Source: Planctomycetaceae bacterium
Lineage (GTDB): Bacteria; Planctomycetota; Phycisphaerae; UBA1845; UTPLA1
Direction: 5' to 3'
Length of the DNA stretch: 64,000 nucleotides
Assembly: GCA_006969385.1 (NCBI GenBank)
Contig: CP030884.1
Location: 1,798,001-1,862,000 of the forward strand
Below, in pieces: positions 29,701 through 38,151 of this stretch; position 1 is the first letter of the stretch, and each line of letters begins with the position of its first letter. The notes beneath the pieces are model-generated. The model was not told where the DNA came from and did not search any database. It worked only from the letters and a program-made list of their open reading frames with translations. A program made the translations under genes and the position numbers.

Positions 29701-31673
29701 TCGTCGTTCACTTCAAACAGGCCCGAGATATAGACGGTTTCCGGCCCCGCAATCCAACCGCCCTCGCGATTGTTTACGCCCAGCGTGCTGTTGCGAATGA
29801 AAATCTTCTCGATGTCCTCTAGCCAGAACCCGTCCCCGTCCACCCGCGCCAGATTATCCTCGATCGTGCACGCCTCGATGACGATCGAGCCGCCGCGCTG
29901 AAAGATGCCGCCGCCATTGCTTTTATCGAGATCCGTGCCGTCGTTGGCCGCACCGCGCGTGATGGTCAGGCCGCTCAGGACGACTTCGCGCGAACTGCTA
30001 TCGCCCGTGAACACGTGATAGAAGTTGTCCATGATATCGCCGCTGCCGCGCTCGCCGGAGATAATTGTGGGAAGCCCGTCGATATCTCGAAATTCCGGAT
30101 CACCGGAGTCATCACCGGCATAGCCGCCCATAATGCGCGTGCAGGCCGGCAATCGAAACGTGCCGTCGCGCGGATCTCCCATTTCTGGTTCGGCAGGAAA
30201 GTAGGTCGCGTCCGCCACCTTTATCACGCCGCCGCCAGCATTGTCGGCGCCGCTCAGTGCGGCCGTAAGATTCAAGTACGGGGCCGACCAGCTTGTACCG
30301 GCGCAAAAGACGCAGTCACTGTTGCCATCCACATAAAATGTCGGCGCTGTAATCGAACTGAAGAGAATGTCCGAATCGGAGCCCACTCCGGCAACTCCTG
30401 CTTCCGATTCCCACGCCATCACCCAACGACCGGTATCGGGATTGACGGCGATCGTGGGATGAGCGTCTTCGGCGTTACCGTCATTGAACGCGCTTGAATT
30501 CATATAGGCCTGATCGGTCCAGGTAATGCCGCCGTCATAACTGCGGGCCACGAAGATTTCGGAATCGGAACCGGCCAATCCCTCACCGACGTAATTACTT
30601 TGCCATACCGCCATCAGGTTACCATCGTCGTCGACCGCCAACTGCACATCGACATCGCGACCGTTGGCGGGTGGCGCGTCGTACGGTGCGTTGGGATTTA
30701 ACGTCTGTTCAATAAGCCAGAGAATGCTGCCGGGAAAAGGAAAACCCAATTCAATGGAAATATCGACTTCATTACTTGGATCACTCGAATACGCTACGGC
30801 AAATGCACCGGTCAGCGGCAACCACGTTATCGCGGGCGCACCGGCGTCGGCTTCAACTTCGGCTTCCGCAACCCATGTTTGTCCGTTGTCGGTGCTATAT
30901 GCCGATCGCACGTTTGACGTGGTGCACACGATATTGCCGAAGAAGTCGCTGCAGGATTGTTCCGACCACACCACCGCCCAGGCACCATTGCCGTCGGTCG
31001 CTAAATCCGGGTCATGGTCGAACACTGCATCGGACGCCGCGTTGCCGTTGATCGGCAGCGGAGCGCTCCACCCTGGTTGCAGAATAAAATCGGCGCGGGC
31101 CAACAGTACGTCCGCATCGTCACCGATCGCGCCGCCAAGCGAATTGCGCGACGACCAAGTAACCAGAAAAGTTGATGACTGCTGATCGGATGCCACCCGC
31201 GGATTGGCGTTTTTGGTATTGGCGATAGCATCGATCGTTATCGGCGACGACCAGGACACACCATCGTTGGTACTACGCCGCGAATAAACGCCAGTATTAC
31301 CGTCACCGCCGCGCGCTTCGTAAACGACGACAAAGGTGTTAGCGCCATCCGACGTGATATGTGGGTCGGAAATGACAAAGCCGACCATCGGCAGCGTCGC
31401 CCGCGCCCCCCATGTGATGCCGTCGTCCACGCTACGCGCGTACGCCAGAATGCCCGTGCGCTCGATAACGTTGGCATTCTCAACCCACACGGCCACCCAA
31501 TTGCCATTACCATCGGTAGCCAACGACGGTGCCAAATCCGCCGTGCCATCGGAAATGGCGGTGCTGTTCAGCGCCGCCGCAGGTGCAACGCAGGTTTGTG
31601 CAGAACTCGGCACCGAGATCATCGCGAGTAAAATGACGCATAGCCCGTAGATCACGCGAATTTTGGAAGACAT
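26775..31673 (-). CDS. Giant secreted BNR / beta-helix protein with dockerin
   Basis: The open frame extends to 31877, but ATG 31673 is chosen because the product then begins with a clear signal peptide (MSSKIRVIYGLCVILLAMIS, cleaved after SSA) and GAGGG precedes it. The 1632 residues contain sialidase-type BNR/Asp-box repeats (SxDDGITWG, STNDGVSWS, STDNGQTW) to about residue 440, then a right-handed beta-helix-like region (GGGIFQRGGSIVIEACTIEDN), a beta-rich middle and a dockerin-like tail (DTNEDGSVTVADV and DVNNDNAVDSLDV). Asp boxes alone do not prove glycosidase activity and the catalytic residues cannot be identified here. Probably an extracellular or surface carbohydrate-related protein. 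Confidence 0.8.
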   Translation of the reverse strand: MSSKIRVIYGLCVILLAMISVPSSAQTCVAPAAALNSTAISDGTADLAPSLATDGNGNWVAVWVENANVIERTGILAYARSVDDGITWGARATLPMVGFVISDPHITSDGANTFVVVYEARGGDGNTGVYSRRSTNDGVSWSSPITIDAIANTKNANPRVASDQQSSTFLVTWSSRNSLGGAIGDDADVLLARADFILQPGWSAPLPINGNAASDAVFDHDPDLATDGNGAWAVVWSEQSCSDFFGNIVCTTSNVRSAYSTDNGQTWVAEAEVEADAGAPAITWLPLTGAFAVAYSSDPSNEVDISIELGFPFPGSILWLIEQTLNPNAPYDAPPANGRDVDVQLAVDDDGNLMAVWQSNYVGEGLAGSDSEIFVARSYDGGITWTDQAYMNSSAFNDGNAEDAHPTIAVNPDTGRWVMAWESEAGVAGVGSDSDILFSSITAPTFYVDGNSDCVFCAGTSWSAPYLNLTAALSGADNAGGGVIKVADATYFPAEPEMGDPRDGTFRLPACTRIMGGYAGDDSGDPEFRDIDGLPTIISGERGSGDIMDNFYHVFTGDSSSREVVLSGLTITRGAANDGTDLDKSNGGGIFQRGGSIVIEACTIEDNLARVDGDGFWLEDIEKIFIRNSTLGVNNREGGWIAGPETVYISGLFEVNDDLVLFDTGIVKGEPLLPGAPGRIELGPNGRIVVNAGLEDDVSPSQSSIYIDRVTGSGMVQLNVGQGFVFSGELDLQGAAPPTATCDDPAAVAQWGTLVVLGEMLLDNALIEHVNILNFDDDEVPDDCGSYVGGTIVSLNESEIRDCAITVRGDRYFEFDPDEAPSVFTDSCLSVQSILPASFGEQGRLFEARSEDVTFVPDPMDPDAYPSGAFQLPPSDPGFNSIWTIDTLDVLNNGRVDIVNEEDYTMSPYPEAVYVRDLVLGDDAILNTGFQRVYYENLTMGVGAQIVDIPLLGFSLGVIDFENECDYDLRVDRNNNVSRIAIDDGFAMQMQAFQFGDAVAKGTFARAEGDSVLVAFNYRYTCLPVVPELLFFNVYLSDAPGVYQGQTIHLATITPPPEGRPGSITSGEFATFFGVFPRGDLDFTRGTYVELRLSGIFFGFDFGCVEIDNFDPAIQCTTTCRDLTGDNTYTNKDVLYQLAEIGQATNGGNYCLDHPSSSDVYGDLYDLLLVDGLQGRLSELSSCGLDLDMSPVAPQVPTLPAGSLVVAGKLATELQDDVLVPVNLDNTPAGPLQSAASRPGPAGVRGNHRIITDGDGELYQLNVVDGLIRLSDAAVVLGPEMQMVTVDGTPATVFVNPVPGIGDEFNGGALFDAAFDPSNPDIVYVGPVYVDLDDPTILCPYRSVARVDLSDATPAITHLYGESPQAAGTQPALGFNCDTFIFNPDLSHIREIEVDNDGHLLVAASNSLNNNQWLRIWDTTLGIHLHDVELGNLSAPIEAPRAMTWVPSSDGGTIFFGTALTTPGATDTQVVRYDLNVASPTPLSNPAIYSISDMRFVSSIVWDAASSSAIIIGMSRDDIPVEVDFDDQSAIFSTARIAVLPSRAVTVMASPLDVNGLALPLGAAIGPASACIAGDTNEDGSVTVADVPSFVGFVLSPPSAPAQRERVDVNNDNAVDSLDVAEFVQLLLSGGC

Positions 31674-31948
31674 ATTGAGGCCCTCGACCGTCATGGAATC
31701 AGATTTGGTAAAAGCGGGCTCCCGAGCCCCCAGTTTAGCTGTTTTGGCCCCGAGATTAAATATTGTTGCGTTTTTTCGGGTGCCGACTTCGGGTGGCACC
31801 GTTTCAGTTTCGTTCGTCGAGTTCTCGGGGCAAACGATACTCAATCGAATGGAAAAAACCCGCCCATAAACCCCCAATAGGCCCCGCCGCCACCCGATCG
31901 AGCCGATCGCAGGCGGCGAGCCAAAGGTATTTCTTCAATATCTGGTGG

Positions 31949-32989
31949 TCACTCCAACACCAGCAACCTACCCGATCCGGCAGTGTCTACGTTGAATTCG
32001 CGCTGCGGTCGATTCGGACCGTCGGCCAACGCATCAACATCATCAAACGTGTACACCGCTTGCTGACCGTTATCGAGCACATAGAGACGGCCTTCCGAAT
32101 CTGTGACGGCATGTTCCAGCGATTGTTCGCCAATTACGCCATCGATCATGAATTCCAAGTCGGGCGCAGTGGAACCGTCAAGTTGCTTGGCATCATTCCA
32201 AATCATGATGGTATCGAAATCACGATTTGCGATGATGAGGCGATCAGCTGCATCCACATGCATGCCGACATCCAACTCGATATCGTCGTGAGTAAACGTT
32301 CGATCCGGATTAACGACACCTGCGAGACGACTTGGATCATCGAAAGCGAAGATGTTGTAAGTCACCCGCGCATCGGTGACGTACAAACTACCGTTACTGA
32401 ACTCCACCTCCTGCGGCGTGAAGTAATCGGTATCGATCGTAAACTCCCGCGTTGGCTCCACCTCACCGTCAAACGCAGCGTCGGGTGCAATATCAAACAC
32501 GAAGATTGTGTGGTAGTTGTCCACTAGATACAATTCGTCCCGTTCGGCATCAATGGCGATGTCGGATATATGCGCCGCATTCAACGGGCTCGGGATCACT
32601 CGCCTGTCTGGGGAACGCTGTCCCGCTGCCGTCTTCGGGTCTTCGTACACCGCGATCGTTCCATCACTTCCACCGCACACGTAGAGAGCCCCGCGTGCGT
32701 CCAGCGCGAACCCACGTGCGCCATCAACCGTATGCTGCGAGTCTGTCAGCCGCTGCGACGGCTCGACCACATTACTGTTCAATAACTCCGCGCCTTCATA
32801 AGCGGTCAATTCAGCACCGATGCCGAGCGAATAGAGCGTGACCTTGCCCGTGACCGTCGCTGGCGGAGGTGGAATCACGATATCTTCCATTTCTGAATTG
32901 CAATCCGCCTCGGCCCCCATCATCAACATCCCCGCCAACAAGAAACTTGCCGCCCTCATCGCGTAATAGTTTTTTTTCTGTCCGTTCAC
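31949..32989 (-). CDS. Secreted NHL/SMP-30-like propeller protein
   Basis: Start GTG 32989 is supported by AAGGAG 6 bases upstream. The 346-residue product has a signal-like N-terminus ending in GAEADC, so it may be a lipoprotein, though the lipobox is not canonical. It has five or six blades with units such as DARGALYVCGGSDGTIAVYED, DNYHTIFVFD and DSEGRLYVLDNGQQAVYTFDD. The repeats alternate hydrophobic strands with Asp/Gly turns, as in NHL or six-bladed propellers. It is divergent from the gene at 33187 and lies upstream, on the same strand, of the giant ending at 26775. Function unknown. Confidence 0.75.
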   Translation of the reverse strand: MNGQKKNYYAMRAASFLLAGMLMMGAEADCNSEMEDIVIPPPPATVTGKVTLYSLGIGAELTAYEGAELLNSNVVEPSQRLTDSQHTVDGARGFALDARGALYVCGGSDGTIAVYEDPKTAAGQRSPDRRVIPSPLNAAHISDIAIDAERDELYLVDNYHTIFVFDIAPDAAFDGEVEPTREFTIDTDYFTPQEVEFSNGSLYVTDARVTYNIFAFDDPSRLAGVVNPDRTFTHDDIELDVGMHVDAADRLIIANRDFDTIMIWNDAKQLDGSTAPDLEFMIDGVIGEQSLEHAVTDSEGRLYVLDNGQQAVYTFDDVDALADGPNRPQREFNVDTAGSGRLLVLE

Positions 32990-33186
32990 GATGATCTCCT
33001 TTTTAGATGGTCACCATGCCGCACCATGCGGCTGTTGAGAGTAAGGCGACGTGGCCAAGCCCACCGTCATGGAACTTTTTTCCGGATTTTTGACCCGCAA
33101 ACGCGATGCGTGGCGCGCCGGTTTCCTTTATCGCTTAATCGACAGCGAAACAGCAACCACGTCACCGCACTGGGAGGTTTTTTACG

Positions 33187-35346
33187 ATGCAAATGCAAAC
33201 CCGCTACGCTCGATCTCGTTACGCATATTTCGGCCTTGCCATGCTGATACTGATGAGTACTGTCGGTATGAATGGCGAATGTACCGATGACTTGATCACC
33301 GACGACATGATCTCGGCGGCGGCGCGCGAGGTGCTCAGCCGTGGCGGAACCTTAGAGGATGCGCAAGCCGCGATGCAGGTCGCTATGGCAGCTGATCCAA
33401 ATGTCTCAACATTCATGTGGGACGAGTCGCAGGGAATCGGTACCGTAACGTTTGCCGACGGGCACATCGAACTCTTCCAAATCATCGACTTACGCGATGA
33501 AACCATCGCCGCGCAACGCGCTGCCGCAGCGAATGCGGAAGATGCACCGTCGCAAGTGATGCGCTCCGATGCGGCGCTCAACGCAGCTCATGAAAAGCGC
33601 GCAACGACCGCGCTCGAAAATTTGAATGACGTCGGCCCCGTCGTGCCCGGTAATAATCGGGCGTTGGTTGCCAATTCACTGTCCGTTTTTACAAGCCCGT
33701 TGCCGCACGTCCAGACGGATATGACGGAGCCGGTAAAGCAAATGCTCGAAGAGGTCAGCTACGATGTGGATCACGAGCCACTGACGGTCGAAACATTCCG
33801 CAAACTCGATCAATACGGCGTGATTTATCTGGAAGCACTGGGAGGAACGAGACAACCGGATGCGACGGACGCCGCTATCGACCCGTTGGGTGCCAATGAC
33901 GGCGGATATTGCGGCGGCACCGGCTCGCTTGAGGTGATTCATACCATCACCCAAGCGGACAAAGCCACGCGCGAGCGCTACCGCGCCGATCTCGATTGTC
34001 GCCGTTTGATCGTCACCAACATTACGCTCGTGACGAGTACGATCAGTCCGCGCACCGATGCGTTTCTCTCGGTGACCCCCAATTTTTTGCGGCAATACAC
34101 GGCGGGCACATCACCCGATGCGACCGTGATGTTCGTAAACGGCTGCCAAGGAATGCGCGATCAGAGCGGCAGTAACTTTGCCGCGTGGTTGTTCGGTAAC
34201 GTCGCTCGCGGAGCGGTCTATATGAGCTGGTCGGCTCAGCCCGGGGATCGCGAATCCGCTTTGTTACGCGGCGTTAATATGATGAGCCTTCTGACCGGGT
34301 CGTCACGTCAGGAAGTAAGGCGCAGAAATGGATCGGTGATGGAACTGAAGAGCCCGCAGCCCGCGTTCCGCGGCGAAACGGTGGCAGTCGCCAAACTGAT
34401 GATGCGGGATCGTGTTCTCGACCAGATTTTCGCTTTAGGCGGCGGCATTGCCGAATTGCAGGTGCTGTATAGCGGATTTGACAATCCGTCGTTAATGCCA
34501 ATCATCGCTGGCGCGCAGTTCTACGAAGAAGACCAACTGTGGGTTACGGTGGTGCCCTATGAAGGAGCGCTGGCCGTATTACCGAATTCTGGCGCGCCGG
34601 AAGGAACGAGTGTAAGCGAATTTATCAACGGCCCATTCTGGGAGGTAAATCTGCCACCGTACTTTAGGAGCGGCGAATTGATCGCCACGGCACCGAGCGG
34701 TCAGCAGAGCCGACCATTCACCATGTACGAGTGGGAACCGTTGACGTTCGAGTATCAATGCCTCAATGCCGACGACGAGATTCTGGACAACATGCGCGTA
34801 ACGGTGAAAATCGATCGTGGCATTCTGCTGGGTGAATCGAGCGACCGCTGGAATGCCCCAGTAAATATCATTGAAGGTCGAATCGAGTCGATAGCCTGGG
34901 AAGTTGAAGGTGCATTCGCGACCCCGCCGACTGACTGCATGTGCGACGACGATAATAACGTTGCGACGCCGGATGTCGTCTGTGGTTCTCGGTACTACAC
35001 CGAAACGCTTCATGGTACGGGCGCTTCGAGTAGTTTGGAGGGTTCCACCTTCTATTGGTCGTCCGGGAATTTTGCCAGTATCAATGTGGTCGTGCGTGAG
35101 TCCATCGATCCAGCTACGAATGTTATCGATCATTACGGAATCGGTCCTAATTGTGAGGACGATCATGACGAACAGGATTACTCGATCGCGCCGCATACGT
35201 GGATTCCGATGGTAGAGGTTGGGCCGGACTTCAATTTACTCGGGGGATCCACCCTGTTTGACCGTCAACTGAGTAGTTATGCCGTCTTGTGGGGTGAGGC
35301 AGCCATCGCGCCCGCTTACGACCCCCTCGAGCATCGTCGGCGTTAG
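33187..35346 (+). CDS. Secreted protein with possible caspase-like core, unknown function
   Basis: ATG 33187 has GGGAGG 9 bases upstream. The 719-residue product starts with a signal peptide or anchor (YFGLAMLILMSTVGMNGEC). Residues about 165-370 follow the strand order of caspase/gingipain/CHAT folds: YGVIYLEALGG (212-220), a long insert, VMFVNGCQG with Cys 320, then FGNVARGAVYMSWSAQPGD. In peptidases of this fold the first strand ends in a His, which is absent here (LEALGG), while the Cys position is kept. It may be an inactive relative, or the resemblance may be superficial. The C-terminal 250 residues have no recognised domain, with Cys pairs near residue 580. A terminator follows. Confidence 0.7.
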   Translation: MQMQTRYARSRYAYFGLAMLILMSTVGMNGECTDDLITDDMISAAAREVLSRGGTLEDAQAAMQVAMAADPNVSTFMWDESQGIGTVTFADGHIELFQIIDLRDETIAAQRAAAANAEDAPSQVMRSDAALNAAHEKRATTALENLNDVGPVVPGNNRALVANSLSVFTSPLPHVQTDMTEPVKQMLEEVSYDVDHEPLTVETFRKLDQYGVIYLEALGGTRQPDATDAAIDPLGANDGGYCGGTGSLEVIHTITQADKATRERYRADLDCRRLIVTNITLVTSTISPRTDAFLSVTPNFLRQYTAGTSPDATVMFVNGCQGMRDQSGSNFAAWLFGNVARGAVYMSWSAQPGDRESALLRGVNMMSLLTGSSRQEVRRRNGSVMELKSPQPAFRGETVAVAKLMMRDRVLDQIFALGGGIAELQVLYSGFDNPSLMPIIAGAQFYEEDQLWVTVVPYEGALAVLPNSGAPEGTSVSEFINGPFWEVNLPPYFRSGELIATAPSGQQSRPFTMYEWEPLTFEYQCLNADDEILDNMRVTVKIDRGILLGESSDRWNAPVNIIEGRIESIAWEVEGAFATPPTDCMCDDDNNVATPDVVCGSRYYTETLHGTGASSSLEGSTFYWSSGNFASINVVVRESIDPATNVIDHYGIGPNCEDDHDEQDYSIAPHTWIPMVEVGPDFNLLGGSTLFDRQLSSYAVLWGEAAIAPAYDPLEHRRR

Positions 35347-35359
35347 CGATACCTTACTT

Positions 35360-35396
35360 GCGGCTCCCGATCGTAGCTGATCGGGAGTCGCTTTCT
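35360..35396 (+). terminator. Rho-independent terminator
   Basis: GCGGCTCCCGATC pairs with GATCGGGAGTCGC (one G-T pair) around a 6-base loop, then TTTCTT. It begins 13 bases after the stop of the gene at 33187. Confidence 0.85.
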
Positions 35397-35493
35397 TGCC
35401 GACATGGTAAGTTTCCGAACGGTACACTCGAATACACCTCGGAATGCCGAGAGCCCGATTGGCACTACGCCTGACGGCTTTTCCGCATAAATA

Positions 35494-35808
35494 GATGCGG
35501 ACGGCGTGTTGGATTACTTCGACAACTGCCCGAGCGTGTCAAACCCGGGTCAAGATGATTCCGACCAAGATGGCCGGGGGAACGCGTGTGATGACTGTCC
35601 GAGCACGGATCAGTGTGGCGCTTGCACCCCGGCTGTTTTGATGCTTTCTGTCATCGGATTCTGCGGTGTTGGTAATGCGAGGCGGTGTTCTGTTAATGGA
35701 ATGTCTGCACGATCGTTAAGCCAAGATGGTGATTTATGCGATCGTGACATTGATTCAAGTGCAATAGGTAGGGGCGGCAGAGTGAGATCGACACTCCGCG
35801 ACAAATAG
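35494..35808 (+). pseudogene. 3' fragment of a TSP3-repeat protein gene
   Basis: The frame opens just after a TAA with DADGVLDYFDNCP, then DDSDQDGRGNACDDCP, two thrombospondin-3 calcium repeats. It continues into DQCGACTPAVLMLSVIGF and ARR, resembling the GC-hydrophobic-Arg ends of the propeller proteins. There is no start codon with a ribosome-binding site and no upstream domain, so this is the tail of a lost or transferred gene. About 30 bases beyond the Arg residues the frame no longer looks protein-like. Confidence 0.6.
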
Positions 35809-35866
35809 GTGAAACTTGCCGCTCTTTCACTTAGGTCGAAGAGGCGATCTAGTCGGTTTGCGACCA

Positions 35867-35904
35867 CCCCGGCTTTGAGGCGTCAACCCGCCTCAAAGCC
35901 GGGG
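35867..35904. repeat. Perfect 16-bp inverted repeat
   Basis: CCCCGGCTTTGAGGCG and its exact complement flank a 6-base loop. It lies 59 bases after the TSP3 fragment. There is no T-run on either side beyond two or three bases. It could be a terminator of the decayed gene or a mobile-element end. Confidence 0.6.
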
Positions 35905-36039
35905 CAATAGTGCAGCATTCGGTTTTACATTTTCAAAATCTGAAAAAGACTACTGACTATTGATATCAATCAGCTGCTCAAGGAAATCTTCATCTGATGA
36001 ACAAGGGAGAAATTTTTGAGCGGCGTTCGTGGGTAACGG

Positions 36040-36243
36040 TTGACAGTATGGCGCAGGGGTGACCAAAATCAGGCCCAAATCGTTGAAAAACATGTGCTAT
36101 ATGTGGTACATGCACCGATTTGAAGTATGCGCGCAACGTCTTGATTTTGCCGTAGGTTATGCCCAAATCGCGAGTTAACGATTTCGCGGCATATCTTGCT
36201 CATAACCCGGAGGTCGGAGGTTCGAGTCCTCCCCCCGCTAGTT
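36040..36243 (+). repeat. 204-bp direct repeat, copy 1, ending in a tRNA 3' half
   Basis: This segment matches 49475-49677 at roughly 85-90 per cent from TTGACA to GCTAGTT. Its left three quarters contain, on the minus strand, an uninterrupted coding fragment (ARYAAKSLTRDLGITYGKIK, then LRAYFKSVHVPHIAHVF). Its right end is the 3' half of a tRNA-Met. The two copies keep the antisense frame open, and several of their differences are silent, so the fragment looks like a gene that was under selection. Confidence 0.85.
36198..36240 (+). tRNA. tRNA-Met(CAT) 3'-half remnant, candidate attachment site
   Basis: From the anticodon loop GCTCATAA the sequence continues with the 3' anticodon stem CCCGG, variable loop AGGTC, a canonical T-arm (GGAGG-TTCGAGT-CCTCC) and acceptor CCCCGCTA. 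The 5' half is missing: nothing upstream pairs with the anticodon stem or with the acceptor (TAGCGGGG expected). Identity beginning in the anticodon loop is typical of tyrosine-recombinase integration at tRNA genes. Confidence 0.75.
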
Positions 36244-37038
36244 TCCTAAGATATCTATAGTAAGTAACTTGTAAATGTATGTGGGCCGCTTTCCATGCCT
36301 TTGCCGGTGCTAAGTGTAGCGTAATTGTGGCGTAGAGTCGCGTTTGACAGTGAAGGCAACCACCGATTCAGATTTACCAGCGACGATTTGACTAATGATC
36401 CAGAAGCTCGCCGGGCAGGGCCCCCCGGAGGTTGTTCAAAAGCAAACTCAGGAGAATCAAGCCTTTACAAATAGACATTTGCGTTACCTTTGGTGGGATA
36501 CCCCGGAGGTAGAAGTTACCACGCGCGGCGGATTGAGTGCTTAAGGCGGTAAGCAGTTACCGATGGTGCGATATCGATGATTACCTTCGCCGCATTGAAA
36601 TGGCTTAACTCCTGATTCAGGCCAGCGCCTCCATGCCGCATCTTCGACATCAGTATGCAGACCTCTTCCGCTCGCGGGGGGGCTTGTACATTTATCCAGT
36701 AAGGGGTGGAGACCAAAATCAGGCCCACGTTCAGTGAGGACCACGCTGCCGCGCGCACGCAGCTGCGGTACGCGATGGACCGTCGAATCAATGAGAACCA
36801 CCCCTAGACGACTCGTGTAACCTCGTCTCGGGGAAGGAGATTAGGCACCGGCGTTTCACGATTGCGAGGGAGTTGAGGGCCGCATCTTTCGACGGTTCGC
36901 TCGTCGGGTATAACACCCGGCGACAGTCGCCCAGACGCTAAGCAACTGATGGAGCGTGGCCGACTTTAAGTGACTTGTCGCTCATATCTAGTGGGCAGCG
37001 CATTAGTTAGGATCCGTTCTCACACAAATGTTAACACC
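36244..37038. other. Gene-poor stretch with a diverged copy of the repeat fragment
   Basis: About 800 bases without a convincing gene. At 36704-36733 GGGTGGAGACCAAAATCAGG echoes the repeat (GGGTGACCAAAATCAGG). In the minus-strand translation at 36541-36801 RGPDFGLHP recalls RFGPDFGHP of the repeat fragment, so a diverged relative may lie here. The rest is featureless. Confidence 0.4.
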
Positions 37039-38151
37039 TTAGGTTTTTTCACCGGCTGCGATCATTCTTACGACACCGCCTCCGAAGGCAACTACCATCG
37101 TGAGGGCAATGCTCCCGAGTCGAACGAGTCGGTGGGTCCGTTGGAACGACAGTTTTCGTGACTTTTGTCGAAGGTAGCGTTGGCCAAACTCTGCACCGGG
37201 CCAGCCCCAGAATAATGCAAATGAATGAAGCTGGCGTTCGCTGAGTCGCCAATACCCACCAGCAGCAGAGTACTTGTCGATTGCATAGCATGCTATAGTT
37301 ACTGCGCTCATCCACAGGTGCCCAGCCACTAATATCCCCAGTCGCGCCCACGGCGATGTCATAATGGCCAACCCCAGCATGATGACAATTCCGACGACGC
37401 CAAGCGACGGGATCCAAGTCCGAAGAAGATAAAAGATATGAGCTTGCAGGCTCGATTGTTCGAGCGTCGCGCCAATTAGTTTATCCAGTCGGTCGCCGTA
37501 CGACGAACAATTAATTAACGCTGACCAGAGGCCTGCTGCTGCCGCAATACATGCGATTGCAACCAAGCCGGCATTAAGTGAATTGGAAGAGAGATAGGTG
37601 AAGAGCGGGGCAACAATCGCAGTACAAGTGCAGAGGGTGGCGACCATCGAAATCACTTCTTGCCGGCGATCACTTTGGAGTCCAGGTAAGAAGATGTAGA
37701 TAGAAAAAGCGCCCATACACACGTAGGGCCAAGTAGTTGCGACGTAGAATGCCAACCAGCATCTAGCGCTTCCAGCATCGGAGACGAGTGAAACGCCATC
37801 AGACACGACTAGCACTATGTGAATTGTGAAGACACCGAGGCTACCAAGGACTCCGACCAGCGGAATCGTTGGCCGCCGAAACACGGTGTTAACTCGAGAG
37901 GGCCACGCGATACCGTGAGTAGCGAGCGTAGACAGGCCCAGCCCAATAAGTGCCCACCCCGCGAACGTGACGCCGCGCCACTCGCAGATAACCTTCGAAT
38001 GGGTCATCGAATTCCCGCGCGTGTAACACGAATTATCGACCACATGGAAGCAGGTAGTTACGCCGAGCCAGATCACTACCACGGCGATAAAGGGTAGGCC
38101 CCAGTCCAGAAACCAGCTTGGCACTCGACGTTTTCGTCGTTTTCCGAACAT
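37039..38151 (-). CDS. Polytopic membrane protein with C-terminal DUF1294 domain
   Basis: ATG 38151 is preceded by AAGGAG. The 370-residue protein has about eight to nine hydrophobic helices: an N-terminal one after a basic start (GLPFIAVVVIWLGVTTCFHV), several in the middle, and a last one near residue 350. Residues about 300-345 (RQLHSFALFWGWPGAEFGQR, then RQKSRKLSFQ) match the DUF1294 pattern (GGWPGA...QR..RHKTRK.SF). That domain is normally a small four-helix unit, here fused to a larger membrane region. Function unknown. It is the first gene of the block between the two tRNA-half repeats and lies alone on its strand. Confidence 0.8.
   Translation of the reverse strand: MFGKRRKRRVPSWFLDWGLPFIAVVVIWLGVTTCFHVVDNSCYTRGNSMTHSKVICEWRGVTFAGWALIGLGLSTLATHGIAWPSRVNTVFRRPTIPLVGVLGSLGVFTIHIVLVVSDGVSLVSDAGSARCWLAFYVATTWPYVCMGAFSIYIFLPGLQSDRRQEVISMVATLCTCTAIVAPLFTYLSSNSLNAGLVAIACIAAAAGLWSALINCSSYGDRLDKLIGATLEQSSLQAHIFYLLRTWIPSLGVVGIVIMLGLAIMTSPWARLGILVAGHLWMSAVTIACYAIDKYSAAGGYWRLSERQLHSFALFWGWPGAEFGQRYLRQKSRKLSFQRTHRLVRLGSIALTMVVAFGGGVVRMIAAGEKT

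Noticed and set aside
31674..31877. A 68-residue N-terminal extension of the BNR/beta-helix protein
   Set aside because: It would bury the signal peptide, and ATG 31673 has a suitable upstream GAGGG.
36170..36240. An intact tRNA-Met gene
   Set aside because: No 5' acceptor strand, D-arm or 5' anticodon stem pairs with the clear 3' half, here or at 49632.
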